34,736 nucleotides of DNA from Acidobacterium sp. (GCA_027315385.1 DAHUYD010000096.1:1-34736); one strand, 5' to 3'. Shown: positions 20,808-29,656, counted from the first letter of the stretch. Numbers and translations are program-made. The notes: generated by a model from the sequence alone, not told the origin.

Positions 20808-22037
20808 ATGGGCGTCTTCGCAACAGCGCTGCCGGGCGCGGCGGCGAAATGCATCTGCTCGATGCCGCCGCGGAAGCTGGCCGCGGCCATCGCGCTCAGC
20901 CACTGGAGCATCGGTCTTTATTTCGGCGGGACGGCGTGGCTGCTGCTGACGCTGTGGCTGCTGGCGGGCGCCGGAACGCCGATGGCGCGGCTGGCGGGGC
21001 GCGTGTCGCCGCGGCCCTGGCTGCAGGGGCTGGTTGCGGCGCCGCTGTGGCTGCTCATCTTTGTAGCCCTGAATCTGCCGCTGGCTCTGCTGGGGCATCG
21101 CGTGGGGCTGCGCTACGGCCTGTCGGTCGAGTCCTGGCCGGCGTGGTGGGGCGACTGGGCGAAGTCCACGGGAATTTACGTTGTCGTGGGCACGATTGTG
21201 CTGAGCGTGCTCTACGGGCTCATGCGCCATGCGCCGCGGCGGTGGTGGTTATGGTTCTGGATTCTCACCATCCCCGTGGAAGTCTTCTCGGTTTTCGCCG
21301 CCCCCATCGTCATCGATCCGCTGTTCAACAAATTTGAGCCGCTCCAGAAGGTGGATCCCGCGCTGGTGGATCAACTGGAGCGCGTGGCCGCCCGCGGGGG
21401 GCTGCATATTCCGCCGAGCCGCATCCTTCTGATGGACGCGAGCCGCAAGGTGACCGGACCGAACGCCTATGTGACCGGGCTGGGAGCGTCGAAGCGGATC
21501 GTGGTGTGGGACACGACGATCCACGAGGAAACGCCGAACGAGATCCTCTTCACGTATGGGCATGAGCAGGGGCATTATGTGCTGCACCACATCGCGAAGG
21601 GCATCGCGTTCTCCGTCCCGATTATTTTGTTTTTCTACTGGATCGGTTTCGTGCTGCTGCGGTGGCTGATTCGCGTGCGCGGACCGCGCCTGGGGATCGA
21701 ATCCGCGGCGGGCTGGGCCTCGCTGGGGCTGGTGCTGTTTCTGCTGGTGGGGCTTGGGTTTCTCGCCGATCCTATCGGGAACGCGATGTCGCGGCACATC
21801 GAGCATCAGGCCGATGTGTACGGGCAGGAGGTGATTCACGGGCTGGTGCCGAGCGCGCGGCAGGCAGCCGTGGATTCATTCTGCAGCGATGCGCAGCTAT
21901 GGCTGGACAATCCGCATCCGAACCCCTTCGTCGAGTTCTGGACCTATTCGCATCCGCCCACGGAACAGCGCGCCGAATTTGCAGAGCATTACAATCCGTG
22001 GGCTCCAGGGCATCGGCCGCGATACTTCAGGAAGTAA
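20808..22037 (+). CDS. M48-family integral membrane zinc protease (Ste24-like)
   Basis: A 409-residue polytopic membrane metalloprotease related to CAAX protease Ste24. The zinc site is complete: H252-E-Q-G-H256 (TYGHEQGHYVLHH) and third ligand E332 (RHIEHQADVYG). Other family marks are APIVIDPLFNKFEPL (165-179), and the beta-sheet core MDASRKVTGPNAYVTGLG with KRIVVWDTTIH and the PNE motif. Hydrophobic segments lie at about 36-54, 72-96, 122-138, 147-164, 265-290 and 303-320. Likely role is quality control or processing of membrane proteins. It begins 4 bases after the LytTR regulator. The extreme N-terminus (1-22) is unusual for the family and the true start may be a few codons in. Confidence 0.9.
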   Translation: MGVFATALPGAAAKCICSMPPRKLAAAIALSHWSIGLYFGGTAWLLLTLWLLAGAGTPMARLAGRVSPRPWLQGLVAAPLWLLIFVALNLPLALLGHRVGLRYGLSVESWPAWWGDWAKSTGIYVVVGTIVLSVLYGLMRHAPRRWWLWFWILTIPVEVFSVFAAPIVIDPLFNKFEPLQKVDPALVDQLERVAARGGLHIPPSRILLMDASRKVTGPNAYVTGLGASKRIVVWDTTIHEETPNEILFTYGHEQGHYVLHHIAKGIAFSVPIILFFYWIGFVLLRWLIRVRGPRLGIESAAGWASLGLVLFLLVGLGFLADPIGNAMSRHIEHQADVYGQEVIHGLVPSARQAAVDSFCSDAQLWLDNPHPNPFVEFWTYSHPPTEQRAEFAEHYNPWAPGHRPRYFRK

Positions 22038-22068
22038 CGCCATTTTCCGCGCCTGACCTCGCCATAGG

Positions 22069-23103
22069 TTATGGCTGCGGCGTAGTGGAGAGGCCGCCGC
22101 CTTCTTCGACCGCGACCTGGTCGATGATGCGCTGCACGAACACGATGTTGAAGTTGATGTGGCGCGCGACGTCGGGCACGAATTCGGTGACGAAGTTGCC
22201 GATGGGGGCGGTGGCCCAGGCGGTGGCGATGCGGGTGGCGCTGGGGCCCCACCCCACCTGCTGATAGGGCACGTAGGTGATGTCCACGGCTTCGTCGGCC
22301 ATGGTGCCGACGATGTTGGAGGAGTTGACGATGCCGCGGCCAGTGTCGGTGACCGTCCAGAAGGGCTGATAAATGCAGTGGGCGATCCGTCTCACCAGCG
22401 AGGCGTTGGGCATCCGGATGTAATGCGGATATTCGTGGTCGATGGAGGGGATGAGAAAGGTGCCGAAGAACTCGCCCGTTATGTCCTGAGTGAGGGAAAC
22501 GCCGCTGAGTTTGGCGACGCCCATGACGCCAGGGCCATAGGGCGAATGAGAATCGGTGGCGACCGAATAGGCCGAAGTGCCGACGATGGTGAGCAGGTTG
22601 AAGGGGTCAGCGACGCTGCGGCCCGCCAATTCGGCCAGCGATCGGGGGGTCTCCAGTTCGACCGCATTGTGCCGGAGATAGGCGCCGAAGTCCGCGCTCT
22701 GTTGCTCACAGCACGCGCGGTGGGGGGAAACCTCGCTACAGGACTGCGCGCGGCAGGGCATGGGAACGGGGACATAGTTGGGATTCAGGCTCGGGACGGG
22801 AAGGCCGTGGCGGCGGGGTCCCTGCGGGGGAAAAGCCTGCTGCGGCGTGGCTGGGGCAGGCAGCCCCAGGCTGGCGAGCACAGCGGGCTGAGGCCGGGGT
22901 GCGTCGGGCAGGGGATCCTGCGCGTGGGCGGCGGCGCACGCGGCCAGCAGGAGCGCGAGGACGCAGAGTCGCCGCGCGCCGCGACTGCCGGCGCTCCGGT
23001 CGGACGCGTAATGATTCCGGTAGATGGCCGCCATGCTGTCTGCCGTCATTCTTGTCCGCTGAAGCCTCCGGCGGCCGCGCCGGGAATCGGAGCCTCCACT
23101 CAT
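22069..23103 (-). CDS. Exported protein of unknown function (paralog 1 of a tandem pair)
   Basis: A 344-residue protein with a hydrophobic export segment at about 45-62 (LCVLALLLAACAAAHA) and a proline-rich linker after it. The conserved part includes DPFNLLTIVGTSAYS, EFFGTFLIPSIDHEYPHYIR, a VTDTG block, NSSNIVGTMADEAVDITYVP and NFVTEFVPDV. The same order of blocks occurs in the neighbour at 23100-23951, so the two are homologous. The ATG at 23103 overlaps that neighbour's stop; ATGs at 23049 or 23034 would place the signal peptide nearer the N-terminus. Six cysteines lie in the linker (AQSCSEVS, ACCEQQ). Such pairs are familiar in acidobacterial genomes without an assigned function; this statement is from memory of the group. 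Confidence 0.8.
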   Translation of the reverse strand: MSGGSDSRRGRRRLQRTRMTADSMAAIYRNHYASDRSAGSRGARRLCVLALLLAACAAAHAQDPLPDAPRPQPAVLASLGLPAPATPQQAFPPQGPRRHGLPVPSLNPNYVPVPMPCRAQSCSEVSPHRACCEQQSADFGAYLRHNAVELETPRSLAELAGRSVADPFNLLTIVGTSAYSVATDSHSPYGPGVMGVAKLSGVSLTQDITGEFFGTFLIPSIDHEYPHYIRMPNASLVRRIAHCIYQPFWTVTDTGRGIVNSSNIVGTMADEAVDITYVPYQQVGWGPSATRIATAWATAPIGNFVTEFVPDVARHINFNIVFVQRIIDQVAVEEGGGLSTTPQP

Positions 23104-23951
23104 TGGATAGACGAACTCCGAGGCGTTTGGGACGACCGCGCCTGGCGGCGGCGATAACGGCGCCAGCGGCTCATGATACTCGGTACGAATTCAAGAAGCA
23201 GATTGTTGCCGGCATCGCCGGCGATGGAGGTGGCCCATGTCTCGGCGACCACGCCCGCGTTGGCGCTGCGCGCGGGGTAGTAGTACACGGTAAGGACGGA
23301 TGCGGCCAGATGTCCGAGGATGTCGGAGTAATTCACGGTGATCCTGCCGCTGTCAGTATGCGTGACGAGCGCCTGCTCGCCGGCCCAGAGGCCCCGGCGG
23401 ACAATGCGGGCCCGCGGGTTGCGGTAGTAGCGCGGGTCCTGGTGGAGCAGGACAGGGAAGAAGCTGCTGACGAAGAAGCGCATGCTGGCATCGCGCACCG
23501 CGGCGGCGCCGAGGCGCTCTCCGAATCCCGCCTCGTCGGTGCCGTACTTTGGATTTCCGTCGATGCCCTGTTCGAAGCCGGCGGCAACGAAGGAGGGGAT
23601 CGGGGCGTAGGGTACGGTTTCCAGATGCAGCCAGAACATCATTTTTTCGCGCGCCGTGAGTGGCCGGATCGTCTGGCCCGGATCGACGTAAGGGCTCCAG
23701 CTGCGATGCGGCGGCTGCGGATGACCAGCACGCGGCCGACGTGGAGCTGGCATGGCCGGCGCGGTGAGGAACGCCGGGCGAGGCGCGTCATCGAGTTTGG
23801 AAGGAGCGAGTTCGGGCGGATGGAGCTTGGTGGGAGGCTGCGGCCAGGCCCGCGCGGCGGGAAAGAAGAATCCTGCGAACAGAAACCATCGTGCAATCAG
23901 TGCGGTCGCGATGCGGAAATCTCCCATTGCCAGGAGGTTTGGAGGATCCAT
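23100..23951 (-). CDS. Exported protein of unknown function (paralog 2 of a tandem pair)
   Basis: A 283-residue protein with a signal peptide (about 9-35, ATALIARWFLFAGFFFPAA), a proline-rich linker, and the conserved blocks KMMFWLHLETVPYAPIPSF, FFVSSFFPVLLHQDPRYYR, THTDSGRITVNYSDILGHLA and NNLLLEFVPSIM. The C-terminus is strongly basic (RWRRYRRRQAR). The start may be ATG 23927 instead of 23951; no ribosome site distinguishes them. It is first of a two-gene unit, divergent from the small gene at 24073. The tail of polar and aromatic residues suggests a periplasmic or outer-membrane-associated protein, but no family name can be given. Confidence 0.8.
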   Translation of the reverse strand: MDPPNLLAMGDFRIATALIARWFLFAGFFFPAARAWPQPPTKLHPPELAPSKLDDAPRPAFLTAPAMPAPRRPRAGHPQPPHRSWSPYVDPGQTIRPLTAREKMMFWLHLETVPYAPIPSFVAAGFEQGIDGNPKYGTDEAGFGERLGAAAVRDASMRFFVSSFFPVLLHQDPRYYRNPRARIVRRGLWAGEQALVTHTDSGRITVNYSDILGHLAASVLTVYYYPARSANAGVVAETWATSIAGDAGNNLLLEFVPSIMSRWRRYRRRQARSSQTPRSSSIQ

Positions 23952-24004
23952 TGCGGCCCGGGGATGGCCGGGTTACTCATCAGGAACGCCGTTGAGGGAA
24001 GCAA

Positions 24005-24033
24005 TTGACCGATTGGTATCGCCTGGCAATACT
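24005..24033 (+). promoter_or_regulatory. Candidate sigma70-type promoter
   Basis: TTGACC (24005-24010), a 17-base spacer and AATACT (24028-24033). It would serve the small gene at 24073 and rlpA behind it. Confidence 0.5.
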
Positions 24034-24072
24034 GAAATTCGACGGGCGAGGACCCTCGCGCCACAGGAAGCG

Positions 24073-24255
24073 ATGGAATCAAAAGGCGAGCAGCCTCTCG
24101 GTGAGCACCTCGAAGAAGACGTGAAGAGGATTATTGCGTACCTCAACGACCGGGTGGTGCCGGAGGTGCGGGAGAATTCGTCGAAGGCTCTGCGCATTGC
24201 TGCAGAGCAACTGAACCGCCTGGCGACGCATCTGGAGCGCCATCAGGGAAAATGA
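24073..24255 (+). CDS. Small helical protein (60 aa)
   Basis: A 60-residue, highly charged, probably all-helical cytosolic protein (EDVKRIIAYLNDRVVPEVR, then SSKALRIAAEQLNRLATHLE). Start ATG 24073 has AGGAAG directly before it and a promoter candidate 40 bases upstream; the longer open frame from 23752 overlaps the opposite-strand gene. The heptad-like spacing of hydrophobic residues suggests a dimer or a partner-binding helix. The rlpA gene begins 10 bases after its stop. No family recognised. Confidence 0.65.
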   Translation: MESKGEQPLGEHLEEDVKRIIAYLNDRVVPEVRENSSKALRIAAEQLNRLATHLERHQGK

Positions 24256-24265
24256 AGCTGCCGTG

Positions 24266-25054
24266 ATGCGTCTGCCGATCCTCCGGGTTCGTTCGTCGAT
24301 TTCGTCGCGGTGCGGGAGGGCGGCGAGCGCGGCGCTGCTGCTGGCGCTGGCGGCTGGCTGCTCGCACCGCGAACAGACTGGCTACACCCCTCCGCCCCCC
24401 CCGATTCAGCCCGCGGGTCCGCCGGCGGCGGCGCCGGCGCCCTCCTATCGCCCGGCGCGGCGCAGCTCCGTAGTGAACGCCGAAGAGCAGTACGTGCAGA
24501 GCCACGCGCCCATTTACACGGAGACCGGCATGGCGAGCTGGTATGGGCCTCCCTACAACAACCGCGCCGGGGCGAATGGGCGGATCTACGACGAGAACGA
24601 CATCTCGGCGGCGCACCGGACCCTGCCGATGGGATCGCTGATCCGCGTGACCTATTTGCGGACGGGTGAGTCGGCGGTGATGCGCATTACCGATCGCGGG
24701 CCGTTTGTCGCGGGGCGCATTCTGGATCTCTCTGAAGGAGCGGCGAAAGCCATCGGCATGTACCGGGCTGGCGTGGGCGAGGTGCGCATCGAGGTGTACA
24801 GCGCGCCGGAGCCGCTCGATTCCGGCGGGCGCTGGTGCGTGCAGGTGGGCGCGTTTTCGCACCGCAAGGCCGCGGTCCGGCTGGAAGCGCACCTGCAGCG
24901 CGAATACCGCACAGCCAATGTGATCGAGTTTCAGGGGCCGACCGGGTACTGGGTACGCATCCGTCCCTACGACGGGAACCGTACGCAGGCGGTCGCCATT
25001 GTGCACAGGCTGCATCCGGCGGAAGGCGAGGCCTGGCTGGTGCGGCTGGACTAA
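24266..25054 (+). CDS. rlpA: RlpA-like septal ring lytic transglycosylase lipoprotein
   Basis: Lipoprotein that in model species binds denuded glycan strands and cleaves peptidoglycan at the septum. The 262-residue product has a lipobox LAAGC (C32), a proline-rich linker (40-65), a double-psi beta-barrel domain (about 87-178: GMASWYG, SAAHRTLPMGSLIRV, MRITDRGPFVAGRILDLS with the conserved D143) and a C-terminal SPOR domain (about 188-262: RWCVQVGAFSHRKAAVRL). GTG at 24263 directly precedes the ATG and is an alternative start. The preceding 60-residue gene probably shares its transcript. It converges on the DinB-family gene with only 3 bases between stops. Confidence 0.92.
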   Translation: MRLPILRVRSSISSRCGRAASAALLLALAAGCSHREQTGYTPPPPPIQPAGPPAAAPAPSYRPARRSSVVNAEEQYVQSHAPIYTETGMASWYGPPYNNRAGANGRIYDENDISAAHRTLPMGSLIRVTYLRTGESAVMRITDRGPFVAGRILDLSEGAAKAIGMYRAGVGEVRIEVYSAPEPLDSGGRWCVQVGAFSHRKAAVRLEAHLQREYRTANVIEFQGPTGYWVRIRPYDGNRTQAVAIVHRLHPAEGEAWLVRLD

Positions 25055-25057
25055 GTT

Positions 25058-25603
25058 TCACAGGGTCTGCCGTGCGCTCGGCACCTGCGCTCGTCCTGTC
25101 TTGTCCAACTCCTTGTAAAACCCCAGGCCCTCGGCGCGCAGCATTTTCGCGATGTACGCGATCTGGCCGAAGTGCAGACCAAAGTGCTCGATGACCTGGT
25201 AGATGGCATCGAGGCCGTGTACGCGGTAGCCCTGAATGTCGTATTCCGCCAGCAGATCCGTTTCGGTGAGGCGCAGCAGGATCTGCTCCGATTCGCGCAC
25301 GGTGGCGCTGAGTTTATCCAGAAGTTCTGCCCGCGGCATCGGTCCGTGCTCGGTGAATTCGGCGGGGCGGTTGCGGCGATCCTCCTCGCGGTTGAACGCG
25401 GCGACGATCCACTGACGCATGTTGCCGTTGAGGTGGAGCATAAGGTTGCCGACGCTGTTGCTGGCCTCGTTCGGGCGCCACCACACCTGCTCGTCTGTGA
25501 GCGATTCGACGCAGGCGCGCAGGCGCGGCCAATCTTGGCTCATGAGCCTGGTGCGGGAGAATTCCAGAAAGAGGGAAGTGCAGTTGGGCTGCGATGTGCT
25601 CAT
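25058..25603 (-). CDS. DinB-family / DUF1572-like putative metal-dependent protein
   Basis: A 181-residue four-helix-bundle protein of the DinB/YfiT superfamily, whose members bind a metal through three histidines and often act as thiol-dependent transferases. Here the triad is H57 (LMLHLNGNMRQWI), H140 and H144 (VIEHFGLHFGQIAYI). ATG 25603 is chosen: AGAGGA lies a few bases upstream and the product length is typical; the frame continues upstream only through the opposite-strand engB gene. A TTGACA hexamer (minus strand, 25651-25646) may be its -35 element, without a good -10. The substrate is unknown. It is divergent from engB. Confidence 0.87.
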   Translation of the reverse strand: MSTSQPNCTSLFLEFSRTRLMSQDWPRLRACVESLTDEQVWWRPNEASNSVGNLMLHLNGNMRQWIVAAFNREEDRRNRPAEFTEHGPMPRAELLDKLSATVRESEQILLRLTETDLLAEYDIQGYRVHGLDAIYQVIEHFGLHFGQIAYIAKMLRAEGLGFYKELDKTGRAQVPSARQTL

Positions 25604-25684
25604 CGGCCGGTCCTCTTTGATGAAACTCCTCCGCGAACGGGACGATGTCAAGGCTTCGCTCCTGTAATCTGGCGTTGGGCCGGT

Positions 25685-26287
25685 ATGAAGACTCTGCAAC
25701 CGCAATTCCTTCGCTCGGCGATGGACGCGGCGCATTTTCCAGCGCCGGGCGCGCCGGAGATCGCCTTTCTGGGCCGTTCGAATGTGGGGAAATCGAGCCT
25801 GATCAATGCGCTGCTCGGGTCGAAGCAGGCGCGCGTGTCGTCCACCCCGGGGCGTACCCGGGCGATCAACTTTTTTGCCCTGGCTGAAGCGCCGCAGCGG
25901 CCGCCGCAAATGCTGTTTGCGGATCTGCCCGGGTATGGCTACGCGAAGATCTCGAAATCGATCTCGGCGGAATGGCCGAAGTTTATCGAGCCGTATCTGC
26001 GCGAGCGCGCAACGCTGGCTTTGTGCGTGTGCCTGGTGGACGCGACGATTGCCCCGAGAGAAAGCGACGCGCAGCTCTTCGCATTTCTGGAGCACGCGCG
26101 GCGCAGCTTCGTTATTGTAGGGACGAAGGCGGACCGGCTGAGCGGCAACGGGCGCGCGAAGGCGCTGGCCGCGCTGCGCGGCGTCTTCGGCCAGCACGAG
26201 TTGCTGCTCTGCTCGGCAAAGACCGGCGCTGGGCTGAAAGAACTGTGGCAGCGGATCCGAGACGGCGCCGCGCAGTTCGCGGGTTAG
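25685..26287 (+). CDS. engB: Ribosome biogenesis GTPase EngB (YsxC/YihA)
   Basis: Essential-type TRAFAC GTPase for large-subunit assembly. The 200-residue protein has G1 GRSNVGKSSL (30-39), the G2 region STPGRTRAINFF (53-64), G3 DLPGYGYA (80-87), G4 TKAD (147-150) and G5 SAK (177-179). Length is normal. Start ATG 25685 gives the family N-terminus, with the hydrophobic beta strand EIAFLGRSN following. The gene overlaps the 3' end of the convergent response regulator gene by 4 bases. It is transcribed away from the DinB-family gene. Confidence 0.95.
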   Translation: MKTLQPQFLRSAMDAAHFPAPGAPEIAFLGRSNVGKSSLINALLGSKQARVSSTPGRTRAINFFALAEAPQRPPQMLFADLPGYGYAKISKSISAEWPKFIEPYLRERATLALCVCLVDATIAPRESDAQLFAFLEHARRSFVIVGTKADRLSGNGRAKALAALRGVFGQHELLLCSAKTGAGLKELWQRIRDGAAQFAG

Positions 26288-26667
26288 GATCTCTCGATCC
26301 GCGCCAGCAGCTGGGTGGGATGAATGGGTTTGAGAATGACCTCGAACTGATGGCCGTCCAGGCGCGCGTCCCGCATCAGATCGCTGGTAGCGGCCTGACC
26401 GGAGAGCAGCAGGATGCGGCACCGCGGCAGCAGGGCTCGAATGCGGATGGCGGCCTCAATGCCGCTCATATCGGGCATGACCACATCGGCGAGCAACAAA
26501 TCGGGGTGCCAGGTTTGGGCCAGTTCCACCGCTTCGGCTCCGCGGTAAACGGCGACGGCATCGTAGCCGTTTTGGGCGAGGATGATCCTCAGAGTGTCGG
26601 CGATGACAGACTCGTCATCGGCTACGAGTACCCGGGGTCGACTGCTGGTTGGGTCCTGGGCGGTCAT
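26284..26667 (-). CDS. Single-domain response regulator (CheY-like)
   Basis: A 127-residue receiver domain without an output domain. The acidic pair is D17/D18 (VLVADDES), the phospho-acceptor D61 (LLLADVVMPDMSG), the serine switch S89 (LLLSGQA) and the conserved K113 (ILKPIHP). ATG 26667 is chosen because AAGGGATCC precedes it directly; ATG 26679 is in frame just upstream. No kinase or other signalling gene is adjacent, so it is an orphan whose partner lies elsewhere. It converges on engB with a 4-base overlap of stops. Confidence 0.9.
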   Translation of the reverse strand: MTAQDPTSSRPRVLVADDESVIADTLRIILAQNGYDAVAVYRGAEAVELAQTWHPDLLLADVVMPDMSGIEAAIRIRALLPRCRILLLSGQAATSDLMRDARLDGHQFEVILKPIHPTQLLARIERS

Positions 26668-26809
26668 GGATCCCTTCATCGGGCAGGTGGAGCGGATAAG
26701 TGGAACTGGCCTGAGTGTAGCCGCGCCGCAGGCAGCGGCAGAATGAATAATTGGCGCGGCATGTGTTGGCGCGTGCCGCAAGCCCACAGTCCGGCGCGCT
26801 GCGCGGCTT

Positions 26810-26838
26810 TTGACTCGCCGCCGGGGAACCGATATAAA
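26810..26838 (+). promoter_or_regulatory. Strong sigma70-type promoter of the B12 receptor gene
   Basis: TTGACT (26810-26815), a 17-base spacer and TATAAA (26833-26838). This places the transcript start near 26845, about 40 bases before the riboswitch core, and leaves a leader of about 300 bases. Confidence 0.75.
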
Positions 26839-26887
26839 CGTCCTTTCCAGCCTGTTTTCTGTTCAGGCTTTCTTCGGGAGAGGATTT

Positions 26888-27080
26888 CAGGCTCCTGAGC
26901 CACCATCACCGCTACGGGATGATCGGGAAGGCGGTGAAAATCCGCCACTGCCCCGCAACTGTAAGCGCGGCCTGCCACGTCAGGTGTGAAGACGCGGCAG
27001 GAGGCCGAACCAGAACGCCACTGGAGCAGCTGCTCCGGGAAGGCGGTTCGGCATACGCGCAAGTCAGGAGACCGGTCCTG
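26888..27080 (+). promoter_or_regulatory. Cobalamin riboswitch
   Basis: The leader contains the hallmark B12-box region: GGCGGTGAAAATCCGCCACT then GCCCCGCAACTGTAAGC (26930-26966), and the 3' element AAGTCAGGAGACC (27061-27073). The intervening helices (GCCTGCCACGTC ... GACGCGGCAGG and CTGGAGCAGCTGCTCCGG) fit the variable arms. Limits are approximate. The gene begins 60-odd bases downstream with GGAGG before its ATG. No clear intrinsic terminator follows, so control at translation start is more likely; this is inference. Confidence 0.92.
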
Positions 27081-27142
27081 TAGGCCGGAGTCCGCGTTTT
27101 GCGCGGGCTCGCGTACCGCGTTCCGAGGGGGACGGAGGATCT

Positions 27143-29656
27143 ATGAGACTCTTTTTGCGGCCACTGCGCCGCTTCCTGTCGGCATTTCTCATTTTCATTT
27201 CGGCGGCCGCTTTGCATGCGGTCAGCGTTTCCGGGACCGTCACCGATCCTCTGGGCTATCCGATTGCCAACGCCGTGGTGGCGCTGGTGCAGGATGGCAA
27301 AGTGGTGGTAGCGGTGCGCACGGGAGTCGACGGCGGCTACACCCTGGTCAGTCCCCGGTCCGGGCGCTTTTACGTCCTGGCCTCGGGGCCTTCCTTCCGC
27401 CAGCTGGAGACGCACAGCTTTTATGGCGGGAAGTTGAGCGCGGTGGCGCAGAACATTGTGCTGGAACCGGAATGGGTGCGGCAGTCGGTGGTGGTGACGG
27501 ACACGGGACGGCCGGAGCCGCAGGCCCAGGCGACGGCATCCATCACCGGTATTGGCGCGCTGCCATTGCAGAACCGGGCCACGATTGTGGATGCGCTGCG
27601 CATGGCGCCGGGAGTGAATGTGGTGCAGACCGGGGAGCGCGGGGGCGAAAGCTCGGTTTTCATCCGCGGGGGCAGTTCCGACGCCAACCGCGTGCTGCTG
27701 GACGGCGTGCCGATTGAGGATATCGGCGGCCAATTCGATTTCGGCAATCTCTCGACGACGGGACTGGCGCACGTGGAGATCTACCGGGGGCCGAACAGCA
27801 CCCTGTACGGATCCGATGCGGCGGCCGGCGTTGTGGCGCTCACCACTCCCCAGGGGAGCACGCCGTTTACCTCCCTGCTGTACGACGGGAGCACCGGGAA
27901 TTTCAACACCTATCGGAACGAGGTGCAGGTGGGCGGCATGAAGCGGCGGCTGGATTATTACGGCGGCTACTCCAGCCTGTACACCGGCAATTCCATTCCG
28001 ATGGACCAGTACCACGACAATACCTCGGTGGCGAACATGGGCTGGAGCTGGTCGGCGCACACTGAGATTCGCGTGACCGCGCGGAACAGCGTTTCGGCAA
28101 CCGGGGTCCCTTCGGCGAACGGCGGATATTCGTTCAATGGGATTGCCAACGATGGGAAGCAGTCCGACCAGGACACATTCGGCGCCGCCACGATTACGCA
28201 TACATTCCGCGACAACCTGCACAGCACGGTGCGGTACGGACTGGTGCGCAAGCGGGAGGAGTCGCAGCAGTGGTATCCGGCGGGGAATCTGCTGACGGGA
28301 ACCGCCGCCGGAGCGGGCAATTATTACGGCAACCCGGTCGCGGTCACGGGCGCAAATGGATACTCCGCGACGGGCCAGGCGCTGATGAACTACAGCCCGG
28401 CCACGGGCACGATTTATCCGTGGGCGCTGGCCCTGGATTCGAACCGCGACGATCTCTACGCGCAGATGGATTATCGGCACGGCCCGCATCTGGGCATCAT
28501 CGGAGGATTCCGTTTCGACGATGAGCGCGGGATGGAAGGCGAGCCGGTGTACGGGTTGCGGCAGGCGCTGGAGCGGGGAAATTACGATTACCAGGCGCAG
28601 ATCGGCGGCCAGTTCAAAAATCGCTTGTTTTACACCGCGTCCGGCGCCGTGGAGAAGAATGGGCTGTATGGAACGGTGGCTTCTCCGCGCATCGGCGGTT
28701 CGTGGTACGTAGTGCGGCCGGGGCATGGGATGCGCGGCACCAGGGTGAAGTTCAACTTCGCGCGCGGGTACCAGGAGCCCACGCTGAACCAGCAGTTCGG
28801 GTCGCTGTACAGTTTTCTGCTGGCCAACGGCGGGCAGGCGACCGCCGCGCAGGACGGCATTGCGCCCATCGGGGCGGAGCTGTCGCGCAGTTATGACGGT
28901 GGCGTGGAGCAGAGCCTGTTCAGCGAGCGGGCCACGGTGCGCGCGACCTATTTTCACAACGAGTTCGGCAATCAGATTGAAGCGGTGCCGGCGTCGCTGG
29001 TGCCCACCCTGCTGCCGAACCTGACGCCGGCCCAGCAGCAGCAGCTCCAGGCGCAGCTCAACAACGATTTTGCATACGAGCTGGATCTGAACTCGCTCTC
29101 GTGGAGCGCCCAGGGCGTGGAGACGGAGGTGGATTACGGCCTGGGGCGCAACATCTATATTCGCGCCGGCTACACGTATCTGAACGCGAAGGTGCAGCAC
29201 TCGTTCCAGTCCACGCAGTGCCTGGAGGCGGGAACCACGGCGCCCTGCGCGAATCCGAATTTCCCTGGCGTTGCGATTGGAGACTATGCGCCGCTGGTGG
29301 GTGGGCGGCCTTTCCGGCGGCCGCCGCAGACCGGCTTCACCAGCGTGATCTACACCGGCAAGCGATGGACCGGCGTCGTGGACGCGGCCTACGCCAGCCG
29401 CAGCGACGACTCGACGTTCCTGGGGGGCGACGATGCCAATTTCGGCAACACGCTGCTGCTGCCGAATCGCAATCTGGACTTCGGCTACGCGAAGCTGGAC
29501 GCGGGAGCGAGCTTCGTGCTCAAGCCGTGGGTGACGGCCTACACCCAGCTCAATAATCTGACCAGCAACCAGCACATCGGCCCCATCGGCTATCCCTCGC
29601 TGCCGTTCAACATGCTGACGGGCCTGCGCTTCAACTGGGGGCTGAAGGTTAAATAG
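27143..29656 (+). CDS. btuB: TonB-dependent receptor, probable cobalamin transporter (BtuB-like)
   Basis: Outer-membrane receptor of 837 residues. A signal peptide (about 1-26) is followed by a carboxypeptidase-regulatory-like beta domain (about 28-108: VSGTVTDPLGYPIANAVV, DGGYTLVS), then the plug (about 130-235: VDALRMAPGVNVVQTG, SVFIRGGSSDANRVLLDG, VEIYRGPNSTLYGSDAAAGV) and a long beta-barrel ending in RFNWGLKVK. The C-terminus lacks the usual aromatic last residue. The upstream cobalamin riboswitch is the main evidence for B12 or a corrinoid as substrate; the receptor family alone would not tell. GGAGG sits 7 bases before the ATG. Two DUF4097 genes follow on the same strand after 105 bases. 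Confidence 0.92.
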   Translation: MRLFLRPLRRFLSAFLIFISAAALHAVSVSGTVTDPLGYPIANAVVALVQDGKVVVAVRTGVDGGYTLVSPRSGRFYVLASGPSFRQLETHSFYGGKLSAVAQNIVLEPEWVRQSVVVTDTGRPEPQAQATASITGIGALPLQNRATIVDALRMAPGVNVVQTGERGGESSVFIRGGSSDANRVLLDGVPIEDIGGQFDFGNLSTTGLAHVEIYRGPNSTLYGSDAAAGVVALTTPQGSTPFTSLLYDGSTGNFNTYRNEVQVGGMKRRLDYYGGYSSLYTGNSIPMDQYHDNTSVANMGWSWSAHTEIRVTARNSVSATGVPSANGGYSFNGIANDGKQSDQDTFGAATITHTFRDNLHSTVRYGLVRKREESQQWYPAGNLLTGTAAGAGNYYGNPVAVTGANGYSATGQALMNYSPATGTIYPWALALDSNRDDLYAQMDYRHGPHLGIIGGFRFDDERGMEGEPVYGLRQALERGNYDYQAQIGGQFKNRLFYTASGAVEKNGLYGTVASPRIGGSWYVVRPGHGMRGTRVKFNFARGYQEPTLNQQFGSLYSFLLANGGQATAAQDGIAPIGAELSRSYDGGVEQSLFSERATVRATYFHNEFGNQIEAVPASLVPTLLPNLTPAQQQQLQAQLNNDFAYELDLNSLSWSAQGVETEVDYGLGRNIYIRAGYTYLNAKVQHSFQSTQCLEAGTTAPCANPNFPGVAIGDYAPLVGGRPFRRPPQTGFTSVIYTGKRWTGVVDAAYASRSDDSTFLGGDDANFGNTLLLPNRNLDFGYAKLDAGASFVLKPWVTAYTQLNNLTSNQHIGPIGYPSLPFNMLTGLRFNWGLKVK

